From positions 15,641,784 through 15,705,783 of the forward strand of contig NC_061794.1 in NCBI RefSeq assembly GCF_021462225.1: a stretch of DNA of 64,000 bases, in the 5' to 3' direction. Both the position numbers and the translations under genes were made by a program. The notes beneath the pieces are model-generated. The model was not told where the DNA came from. It saw nothing but the letters and a program-made list of their open reading frames with translations, and did not search any database. This DNA is from Girardinichthys multiradiatus (taxonomy: Eukaryota; Chordata; Actinopteri; Cyprinodontiformes; Goodeidae). The stretch's first letter is position 1. Each line of letters starts with the position of its first letter. Of the stretch, positions 35,601 to 47,600 are shown in pieces.

Positions 35601-38600
35601 CAGCAGGAAGTGGTTAGACAAACTCATTTGGGAAAGCCGGTTCTGTACTTGGATGCCCTCTGAACACAGAGGACGCGGTTGGAGACAGAAGGACTGTAGC
35701 AAAAATAACATCACTGTTGCACAATGTCTCCCACCCCAGGCATGAAGCTGTTACAGAACTGGGCAGCTCCTTTAGTGACAGACTGCTGCATCCTAGGTGC
35801 ACAAAGGAGCGTTATCGTTCATCCTTCCTCCCAGCAGCAGTTAGACTGTATAACCATCACTGCTCCCAAGACTCAGTAAGTGTTTACACTTAACAGTATT
35901 TTTCTTTTGTGATGTTTTTATTTTCCTTTACTCTATAATCTATTCAAATGTTGATTCCTGTTTTTCATTGTGATTTTTATAGTTTTTAGTCTTTTTCACA
36001 GCTTTTTAGTGATGTTTTAGTGTTTAGTGATGCTTTCATTTGCCTTTTTGCTCTATAATAACAGATATTATATAAATATTTCTACCCTTTCGACACAGAA
36101 AAACGAACATATCGCTGACATTGCTCCTCTGCTTCAGTTAAACCCCCCACAATCCTGCGCTACATCACTATCACTGTCATCTGATAGGGATGTAGCGCAG
36201 GTGGGGGAATCTTTTAACAGGACAACTATTAGTTGTGCAATCCACAAATCTGGCCTTTATTGGACAGTGGCCAGAAGAAACCATTAGAAGTCCTGTTTTC
36301 AGTATTCCACAAGCCATGCAGAGGTCACAGCAAACATGTGAAAGAAGGTGCTCTGGTCAGATCAGGTTAAAAGTTTTACTTTTTGGTCTTTGTGAAATAT
36401 TCTATATGTAGATGAAAACTAACACTGTGCATCACCCTGAACACACCATCCCTCCTGTAAAATGTTGTAGCAGCAGACTCATAGTGTGGGGATGCTTTTC
36501 TTCAGCAGGGACAGCCAAGCTGGTCATAAATGATGGAAAATGGACAAAACTAAATGCAGGGCAATCCTGGAAGAAAACCTTTTAGAGGCCCCAAACACCT
36601 TCCAGTAGGACAACAACCCTAATAATACAACCAGAGCAACAATGAAGTGTTACAGATGTAAGCATAAGCATATGGCGCAGTCAAAGTCCAGGGATAAATT
36701 CAAACGAGAGTCTGTGGTAAGACTTTTTCTCTCCATATAATCTAACTGAGCTTGAGCTATTTGCAAAGAATTGGCAAACATCTTCAGTCTCTAGATAGCC
36801 AAAGCTGGAAGAGACATTGCCCAAATGAAAGAAGGTTCCACAAAGTATTACAGATTATAGAAATTTGTGTATAATTTTCCTTCTACTTCACACTTTGTTT
36901 TATTAAAATCCTAATAAAATACACTAAATATTGTGGTTGTAACATGAGAAAATGTGAAACATTTCAACACTTTTGCAAAGCACTGTAGCTACTGAGCAAG
37001 AAATTGAATAAACAAATAGCTGCACAGTAATCATATTTGGCCTGGGTCATTTCTGAAAATAAACCCTGAAAATGTTGAGACTGACTTAAAATAAATATTG
37101 AAACCGATTTTGAGTTCGAGTTTAAACTGTAAAATACAAACACTGATTCAACAAAAATAAAAAACAGAAAAAATAGTGTAAACTCATGATTGTTTATTCC
37201 TTCTTTAAACTGACCTGTGAAAGTCTGAGACTGATTTTTTTTTGGTTCTGCCTCTCTTTCTCCAGCTCCTCCTGAGTTCCTCGAGCGGACTCCTTTTCTG
37301 TGGAAAGCTGCGCCCGGAGGTCAGTGAGCTGAACAGACGGGAGAGAAAAGGAAACGAGAGAAAGTAATTAAAGCGGAGGGAAACTAGTAAATAAACAGGT
37401 GGAAAGAGTAAAACCAAACAAGAAGTAATGAGGGAGGAGATATTCTAAAGAGAATGATAAAAACTGACCCTTTGGAAAAAGAAAAACAGGGTACTTTTGT
37501 GCTGCATCACCCTTTAAATCCGCCCTCAGCTGTACCACTCTGCTGTAAGTCTACACACACATCTACACCTATATTCATACACTCACCCATGGCTCATTAG
37601 CCTGCTGAGTGAGTGCAGTCCATCGACCAACCACTGTACCATGAACGTCCTTTTTTACCCTCCCCTGATCTTGCTCTCTGCCTCTATCACCTCCAACCAA
37701 GAGCATCAACCTTACCGCTAACAGCCAGAAAAAAAAACTTTGACTTCTGTTGCCAAATGACTCTATGCTGCAAAAAAGTGGAAAAAAAAACACGAGGATA
37801 CAAAAAGGTAGAAAAACATACTCTAATGTATACTTTTATTCACAAACTAGGAATCTACCCCCAAAAAATAGAAGTTCAAGAGGATTTTAGATGAGATTAC
37901 ACCAATGCCACAATAAGGAGAGGCAGCAAAATCTAGGTAATGAGATTATCGGGTTGTTAATTAAAACATACCAACCAAGTCAGAGATCTATAATTAACTC
38001 AGCAGGTTTCACAGCTTTTATAAAAATTAAAGTGTAAGACCAACTGTATTGTGCCAAATTGTCCTATACCACTCCAGCCAGGGTCAGGGTCGACGTAGGG
38101 TCAAGGTAGACCTAATATATGTTACTTCTACAGGTACATGAAAAATATTTTCCTCCTTACAGATTTCATTTATTTTTCCTGCACTGCCAGAAATAGAACC
38201 TGTCTGTCATCATGAAGTAAGCTGAAAGGTCTAAAAAAGCAACACATTGTTCCCACAGTGGTGACCCTTCCCAGGCCGACCTACCAAAATTAGTCCAAGG
38301 GTGCATCAACAACTTATCCAGGAGGTTACAGAAGAGCCCAGAACATCAGAAGTAGTGAATAAAATAAGCTAAAGTCCAATTCCAGCTTTTTGTTGCATTC
38401 AGTGAGCCGCAGATGCAATGTGAGTCTTTATTATGAATACAACTATGAATAAATATGACTTTATATACATATGTATCCGTAAAACTGCAAATCCAAACAC
38501 AAACTAAACATTAGAAGCTGCAGGTTTTAGAGAGAATATCGAAGTAGAAGAATACCTCTGTGCTGTCATACCAAAACATGCTGAACAGATGGACAGAACA

Positions 38601-41600
38601 GATTTACTTCTGTATGGCTGACCCTGAAGCTAAGCACTAAATACCAATTTCTGGGTGTCTGCCATGTTCTGTTTATCGTTGCCCTTTACTTAGCTGTCTC
38701 TTTCTTTTTTATTTTTGTGTCCCTGACCTATTCACCCTCGTACTGGTGAATAAAGACACGTGCGGGTCCCTGTTGCCATGGAAACACAGCATTAAAAAGG
38801 TCAAGCAAACAACGGTCTATTCTTACTGTTGGTGCCAAGGCTTGACAGTGGGGTCCCTGTTTATTTTGTTTACAACGCTATGTTGATCAAATCAGTCTGA
38901 CACTACAGCATCACACCAAGACCTCTCAGCTAACGCAAACATTGTTCTGCCGATGCTTTTGAAAAGGCTTCAATTCACAAGGTTACAATATCATTGAAAT
39001 TATTTTAGATATGTAATATGTTATCATAAAAAAGCAGCAGTTGAAATAAACTCCACCTGAAGTGTTTTAGCAGCTTATTGTGCTCTAATGCTTGATGGAG
39101 AATTGATCACCTTAGTCGTAACTCTCGTTGATTTTCCAGTGTTTGGAGTTTGAATTGAATGATCTGTTTCCTTCGTGCTGTTTATGTTCTTCAGTTGCTG
39201 TTAGTTTAGTTTTATTCATTGTAGTTTAGGTGCATTATTCATGTTTGTGTTTAGATGTTTCTGTCACTTCCCTGGACTCCCTGCTCATCTGTGTTAATTA
39301 GCCTCTCTCCATTAGTTGCCCTGCATTCTCCCTGTCAGCAGCTGCTCCATATTTCTCCCGATTAGCCCCTTGGTTCAATGGTCCATTCTCTACCCTACCT
39401 CTGTATTTATACCTTCTGGTTTTCATTGCTCACCACTCGAACCTCCTCTTAGTCACCTGATCCATGTTACTGCTTTCTATATTGCTCCATGTCTAGAATC
39501 TGCCTGTATTCCACATCTTGTTACCACTTGTGAGTCTAGTGGTCTTGATTAATAAGTTACTGTTCAACTCACCATGCGGCTCCCAAGCTGTCCGCACTTT
39601 GGTCCTTCAAAACCCCAGCCAACCTTGATGCTCGTTATGAGTTACAGTTTTCACCCACAAAACGGTTTCTTGCTATTAAATTGATATTGAAAAATTATAC
39701 TTTTGATCTCCTTAGTTACCTTTGCAGCAATGCAATTATGGGCACTTTGTGAACAATTAATGCAAAACAACAATGCTAAAACTTTGCAACTTTTAAATAT
39801 TAAATATGCCAACCAGTGACTTTATGCTCCAGTGAAAGTATGTTTATTTTTGCTAAAAGGGGTACGATGCAGTTGTATTTGTTTGGTTTTCGATGGAAAT
39901 TAGGACAACCATCCACATGGAGGAGATGCTGCATGGGCAGCCAGGGAGGAAGCAGTCAGCAGACACACAGAATATTGTGAGCTTGAAGGCTGAGGCTGGG
40001 CAGCACAGTTGCTAGGTGGGCATGGCGTAAAGCGGACCTGCAGGAAACAATTACATCACTGCTTTTTTCTGCTAATCTTCACGCCTTGGATTACAGCTAT
40101 TAATAGTGGAAGGTACGTATGCAGCATGTACATCCACAAGTTAGAGAATCCTGGGTTTTTGACTGTCTCCAAAGCAAAGTGTCTCAATTCATCAGAAGGT
40201 GCCGGTAGTGCAGACAGCTAACATCTTTCAGTCTGCCGCAAAACCTGTATTGTGATGTCTGGTGGAGTCAAAATCTGATCCAGTGATAAAAGTAGTGGGG
40301 ACTGCCACCGCTGAAGGGACAATACAACGGTTTGCTGCAATGTAGACTAAAAACAGATAAGTGGACAGATGTTGCTGATGAAGTCAAATTCTTCTATAGG
40401 CAAGTCCCACTGCTGTTTGTACGTGAAGAGATGTGACAACTGCTGCTCCCTTTCAAACTGCTGTTTAATCTCAAAGTAAAACTACTTCATTAGTGTGATC
40501 TGAACAAGAGAAGGTCAATGTTATTTCACAGGATATTTTGGATGGACATAAATGACAAAGAAAATACTTTTTGCTTCTTTGGAAACATCAGTTTTAAAGA
40601 AGAAAACAGACTATCAGAATAGATTAGGATTTACCCAAAGATTTTAGCCACAGGTCAGATACACTGTATTGCCAAAAGTATTGGGTCTCACCACCAAATC
40701 AATGAATTCTGGTGTTTCAATCACTTCCATGGCTACAGGTGTATAAAGTCTGGTGTGAAAAACCTTGACTGGCCTGCACAGAGTCCTGGCCTCAACCTTC
40801 TTGAGCACCTTTGGGATGAATTAGAGCAGAGGCTGCAACTGTGGTATTTTCATCTAACTATGAACACACTCCTAAACCTTGTGGAGCATGTTTTTTCAGG
40901 CAGCTGTGGCTCAGGTGGTAGGTGTTCATCTTGTAACTGGTGTGTTGACGGTTCAAACCCCTGTTATGTCGTCTCAGTAGTTGTGTCCTTGGGCAAGACA
41001 CTTCACCCAACTCGCCTGCAGATAGTTGTCAGAGGTGGGGCCTGTTTATGGCAGTCTCAATTCTGTCAGTCTGCCCCAGGGCAGTGTCTAATGTCACTCA
41101 CCACTGTCAGTGTGTGAATGGGTGGATGATTGATTGAAATGTAATGTGCTCTGGGGACTTGATAAAGTGCTATACAGGCCATTTAACATGTTTACAGAAT
41201 AGTTAAAGTTGGGTCCATCAACAAATTGAACCTAATAATTAAGAATAGGATGTCATGAAAGTTCATGTACATGTAAAAGTAGACAGACAAATATTTATAT
41301 TGTTGGTCAATATAGTGTATGTATAGATCCTTGTCACTATGTTGACTGTGATCCTGGACACCATGCTGACTGCTCACAGAAACAAAACGAATTGTCAATT
41401 TTGCCTGAGGAGGAGGAGTATTTTCACCAACTCTCTCATCAAGGGGTCACCACAGCAAGTCATTACAACTTGCACATAGACTTGACAAGAGTTTTAACAC
41501 TGGATGCCCTTCCTGATGCAACCAGGTATCAAACTTGGGTCCCCTATATCAAAGACCTGGTCTTACCCTGCTACACCAAGATGGCACTAAATCATAGTTA

Positions 41601-44600
41601 CCTAAACGTGTACTGTACTCCTGGGTCTGAATGTTCACCCATTGAGAAACGGATTTGCATGCTCTTCTAATTATACAATTTTGGTGTATAAATTATCTTG
41701 TCTAATTAACATGAAATTGTATATCTTTGGAAAATTAAGTTCACCTCAGAAAATCTTGTATTTTCACAATGACTGTTTGTTTAGCTAAATGAAGTATTAC
41801 ACCAGCCAAAATTTTACGTTTATTTTTGTTTGTGGAAAGCTTGGCAAAAAACATTGGTTTTAGTCTCCAGTTGCAGCCCGGTTAAAGAATGATGTCGGCT
41901 TTCAGCCAAGCGATGCACTGAAGCTGACACATCGGGTCTCCTGTATGAATTTGTTTCCGTCGTGTTGTTCATGATTGAGCTTACCGCAGGATTATCCATC
42001 TCCATCTCCTCTTGTTCCATCTGGCCGGCTTCCTGATTCTGCGCTGCGTTGCTGGCGGATTGGCTGCTCTGGTGAGTTTCATCCTTCTCGTTTGGATCTG
42101 ATTGGTCCCTACAATCAGGCTGCTGCATGCATGGGCAAGTTAATGACGAGGAAAAAAAAAGAAAACACACAAACAAAAAAATCATAGAGAAAAGAAGTAG
42201 AGATGGGGGAGGAGACATTTCGGGAGAAAAAAAAATTGAAGATGAGAGAAAACATGACAACAATAAGAAAAAACAATACAACCAAAATGGTGTCCATCAC
42301 TGAGACATCAGGAAAACTAGAAAAAAAACAACAACTTATGGGCCTCACAAGACAAAGAAAAGGATGTAGAGAAGGAAGAGCTTGGTCAAAGAGGAATAAG
42401 AGAGTGTGGAGAAAAGAAGGAAAAGGACAATGGAGGGTAGGATGAATAGCTGAGAGGCAAGGAAGAAATTTAAATAGAACACAGAATAGTGCAACAGATG
42501 GGAGTACAAGGCAAAAATGGGAATGAGATAACGAAGGGAACGGAGGGAAACAAGAAGAAAAGAAGGAGTGGAAAGGGAAAGAGAAGGAGTAAGGCAGTTA
42601 GGATGAAAGGTCAGGGCAAAGGGCGAAGGGAGTAATAAGATGTCGAAGAAGAGAGAAACGAGTGACGTGAAGCAAAAAAATGACAAGTTGGAACAAGGGA
42701 TGTGAGAGGTGCAAGTAGAGGTCAAAGAGAAGCAGGGTGAAAGAAGGAATGAAAATGAAAATGTGTGAAAAGTGGCAAAAAAGGGATTTGAAAGGTGGAA
42801 GAGGAAGAAGCCAAGTGCAGAAATCGATTGGATATGGCGCCCGTGCAGACAGGAGGAGGAACAAGAGAGGGAGGACAGGGTAGGAGAGATTGGAGGGGTT
42901 GGAACTGGCCTCTAATGGAGTATTGTCACTTGAAACTAATAATTATTTAATCACACCTTCCTCAAAACGGATAAATTAGACCAGATAAGAATAGAAAAAT
43001 TATTTTATAAGACATGAATATTTTCTTATTAAATCAGTTGATCAAGTTCTAAAGGTCTCCATCTTTAGCTCAATGAACAAAAAAACTGTTAAAATTTAAT
43101 TTCATTGTCTAACGTTATGGAAAAATTTCAATGGATTCTCATATTTTATTATATTACATTACCCAGAGACAAAGTCTAAGAATAAGATAGCTGTTGGGAC
43201 CCCAGCCATGGGGACAACATGATGGGCCAGTAAGAACTTTTCTGGAACTTTCAAAATAAATCGCATTAACCTACTCACAGCACAACCAGAAACGGGGCAA
43301 CAGCGGACTTCCAGTGACGTCACTGTCCGAATAAAAACCCCGTTTTTGCAATAAACTGACCTTTTCCACGCAGGTCCCCAGCGGAACTGGATGGAGGGAC
43401 ACAGCGTGCTAATGTCTCTTTGCAGGCAAACAGACATAACTCTTCAAACTGGATCCAAGAGTGTCATACGATCACGCAATCATATGCACTAAGTTAGGTA
43501 GGAATGAACTGCTGTTTGTGTATCCGGTATTCATTCATGAACGGGGTAATTAAGGTACAAGCGTATCTTGACTTTTCTCTTTGAGGTCTACAGAAACAAA
43601 CTGTGTTCCAGAGAGTTCCCAGCAGAGACCCTGTCTCTACAACGCCGAGTGGAGCCATTTTCCCGGTCTGAAGGAAAGACAACGGGACTGCATCACCGTG
43701 GTTACAGCTGTAACGTGCAGTTGTCCGACAGAGCGAGCAACCCCACCCCACAGCTACAGAGGTTAGCTGCAGTTAACCCTTTGTTCACTGAGGATGCTTT
43801 CTTCAACTTCGTCGCCCCAGACAACTTTTCCTCAGCACGGTTCACGTAAGAGGTTGTGTTTTGGGCAGAGAGAAGTAGTTTAGAGTGAAATAAGCTAAAC
43901 ATTTTCATTTTATGATGTTTGGTTTTGTTTGTGTTGAAAACTCAGCCATCTTAGTGCTAGCAGATTACCTGGTCAGCACGTGCTCAGTTTGTGCGTTCTG
44001 TGTTTGTGTTTTTTTTAAAGGGGGATTTTAAACACAGAAGATCAGCCATAACGCGCCGTCCACGCTTATGTATTTTATCTGTTTTATTAGTGGTATTTTA
44101 AAGGTATGTGTTTGATTCTGATGATAAGCTATAAGCTTATTTTGTTAGCTTCAACCGCTAACAGCTAAGAACACGTGCTTGCCTGCTAAGATCATATACC
44201 CAAAAAGGTTGTTAGTTTTCAAGCTAGGAAATAATATTTCCCTAAATACTATTTTACTAAACTTGATAACTAAGCAACACAATTAAGCCTATTTCTCAAA
44301 GACTTGGTTCTTATTTAAAATATTTCCTTAAATATTATTTTACTATTTCCTTAATAATATTTCTTTAAACATTATTTTAATAAATACAGGCAGCTAATTA
44401 AACACTGTTGAGAATTGGTCATCCAGAAGGTTGGTTGTATTCAGCAAATCATTCTTTAAAATATTATTTTATTAAAATAATATTTGATCTGATCTTGCAT
44501 TGTGAATGGTTGATTAAAGTTATACCAATTATTGCTTAAGTTAGTTCCAAGACTAACTTAACTTCACTTCCAGATTCTTCAAGATAATCCTTGGTTCTAA

Positions 44601-47600
44601 AACATAAATAACATTGCATGGTTATGTTGCATCACTCTTTTGGTAATGGCTTTCAGCCATGTTTGATCAACTTGTTTATATTGTACATAGCTCATTAGTC
44701 TTCCTTATTCTTTCATTCTGCTTGGTAGTTTAGTTGGATTGTTTTCGCATAGTAAAGTGTTTGTTGATTGAAATATGTTTGACTTGAGTTAACTTATTTT
44801 GTTAATAAATTCTTGTATTTTAAGAAATTGTGTGAATTCATTGTATGTGTGTACAGAGTTTTGCTGTTCAATAATGTCAGAACTTGGCTCATCCCTTTCG
44901 ATTTTGTCCTAATACCATCGCCTTACTGGGCCGGTATTCACAGGACAACCCTTAACAGACCGAAATATTATTTAATAAAATATTAAAGTATTAATATTAA
45001 ATAATATATTCATATTCATAATCACAATATAGCCATCAGTAAAACTATACAAATGCTGAAAAGATCATTTCAAATCTCTGCTGGGTTCATTGAACCTCTT
45101 GCCTCTTTTATTGAATTCTAAATTGACAATAATATGGTTCCAAATAAATAATAAAGGAGCCATAGAGTAAATCAGTAAAATCACTGACAATCATGTTGCC
45201 AGAGAAAGAAGGGAGTAGGGGTTAGTTTATAATATATCACAACAGTTGTAGTCTATGAGTCCTCCTGACTACTTTCAATAAGATATGGACATAGAGTGCT
45301 GTGGCAAGTTAAATGTATTGCACATACTCATCTGTTTTTTGGTGGTGATGCGCTACATACAGGAAACCCCTTAATCTACATCATCTCATTCAGCTGATAA
45401 AAGCAGATTAAAATACTGATATTTCCTCCTCAACAGGGAGGCTGAAACTGATGATGAAGGCGCATAAACCTCACAGGGAAATTGTGAAGAAATATTAAAG
45501 TACAGATACTATACGATAGCCAAGAAACCAGCAAGGAAAATGGGTTAGAAAATGGGTTAAGACTCGTACTCGTCGTCATCCGCTTTATCCGGGACCGGAG
45601 ACGCCCAGACGTCCCTCTCCCCAGACACCTCCTCCAGCTCCTCCGGGAGGAGCCCAAGGCGTTCTCAGGCCAGCCTAGAGACATAGTCCCTCCAGCGTGT
45701 CCTGGGTCGTCCCCTGGGCCTCCTCCCGGTGGGACGTGCCTGGAACACCTTCCGAGGAAGGCGTCCAGGAGGCATCCGGTATCGATGCCCGAGCCACCTC
45801 AACTGGCCCCCTCTTGATGTGGAGGAGCAGTGGCTCTACTCCGAGCCCCTCCCGGATGGCCAAGCTCCTCACCCTATCTCTAAGGGAGTGCCCGGCCACC
45901 CTACGGAGGAAGCTCATTTCAGCCGCTTGTATCCGGGATCTCGTCCTTTCGGTCATGACCCAAAGTTCATGGCCATAGGTGAAGGTAGGAACGTAGACCG
46001 ACCGGTAAATCGAGAGCTTAGCTTTTCGGCTCAGCTCCCTCTTCACCACAACGGACCGCCACAGTCCATTACTGTGGCAGCCGCACCGATCCGTCTGTCG
46101 ATCTCCCGCTCCATTCTTCCCTCACTCGTGAACAAGACCCCGAGATACTTAAACTCCTCCACTTGAGGCAGGAACTCCCCTCCAACCTGAAGAAGACAAG
46201 CCACCCTTTTCCGGTCGAGAACCACGGCCTCGGACTTGGAGGAGCTGATCTTCATCCCAGCCACGTCACACTCGGCTGCGAACCGCCCCAGTGCATGCTG
46301 TAGGTCTTGGCTAGAGGGGGCCAGCAGGACCACGTCATCACGTCACACTCGGCTGCGAACCGCCCCAGTGCATGCTGTAGGTCTTGGCTAGAGGGGGCCA
46401 GCAGGACCACGTCATCTGCAAAAAGAAGAGACGAAATCCTCTGGTCCCCAAACCAGACCCCCTCCGGCCCTTGGCTGCGTCTAGAAATCCTGTCCATAAA
46501 AGTTATGAACAGGACCGGTGACAAAGGGCAGCCCTGCCGGAGTCCAACATGCACCGGGAACAGGTCCGACTTAGTGCCGGCAATGCGAACCAAACTCCTG
46601 CTCCGCTTGTACAGAGACCAGATGGCCCCTAGTAAAGGGCCCCCGATTCCATACTCCTGGAGCACCCCCCACAGGGCATCACAAGGGACACAGTCGAATG
46701 CTTTCTCCAGGTCCACAAAACACATGTGGACCGGTTGGGCAAACTCCCATGAACCCTCGAGTACCCTGTAGAGGGTATAGAGCTGGTCCAGTGTTCCACA
46801 GCCGGGACGAAAACCACACTGCTCCTCCTGAAGCCGGGGTTCGACTATCGGCCGGACACTCCTCTCCAATACCCTGGCGTAGGCCTTACCAGGGAGGCTG
46901 AGGAATGTGATCCCCCTGTAGTTGGAACACACCCTCCGGTCACCCTTCTTATGTAGGGGGACCACCACCCCAATCTGCCAATCCAAAGGCACTGTCCCCG
47001 TCCGCCACGCAATGTTGAAGAGGCGTGTCAACCATGACAGCCCCACAACATCCAAAGACTTGAGGTACTCAGGGCGGAACGTTGAATACATCCCTGGCCA
47101 TGGGGTCCGCCAGACGTTCCCAGCAGACCCTCACTATGCGCTTGGGCCTGCCAAGTCTGTCCGGCTTTCTCCTCCCCCAGCGGATCCAACGCACCACCAG
47201 GTGGTGATCAGTGGACAGCTCAGCCCCTCTCTTCACCCGAGTGTCCAAAACATGCGGCCGAAGGTCTGATGATACGACAACAAAGTCGATCATTGACCTC
47301 CTGCCTAGGGTGTCCTGGTGCCAAGTGCACTGATGGACACCCTTATGTTTGAACATGGTGTTCATTATGGACAATCCGTGACTAGCACAGAAGTCCAATG
47401 ACAAAACACCGCTCGGATTCAGATCGGGGAGGCCATTCCTCCCGATCACGCCTCTCCAGGTGTCACTGTCATTTCCCATGTGGGCGTTGAAGTCCCCTAG
47501 CAGAATAATGGAGTCCCCGGGAGGGGCACTATCCAGCACCCCTGACAGGGACGCCAAGAAGGCCGGGTACTCCGCACTATCACTCGGCCCGTAGACTGAA

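Larger units (their letters stand above)
35466..36988 (+). mobile_element. Decayed Tc1-like transposon with nested retroposon piece
   Basis: The left end (GAGCCTTCCAAAATATTCAT) and the right end (ACTTTTGCAAAGCACTGTA) are a worn Tc1 pair. At 36440-36640 the plus strand keeps words of the transposase (GTGGGGATGCTTTTCTTCAG, then TTCCAGTAGGACAACAACCC). Everything is broken by stops. A LINE tail fills 35550-35885, explaining the larger size. Confidence 0.75.

Noticed and set aside
40899..40975. Possible tRNA gene
   Set aside because: A and B boxes are present, but no cloverleaf can be drawn and the body and tail are those of a SINE.
42115..42864. Overlapping minus-strand ORFs rich in Leu, Phe and Ser that look like membrane proteins
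   Set aside because: They are translations of the pyrimidine-rich strand of the purine tract, not genes.
43568..43849. Plus-strand ORF resembling an exon
   Set aside because: It lies inside the retroviral LTR, and the matching LTR region at 5.2-5.6 kb does not keep the frame.
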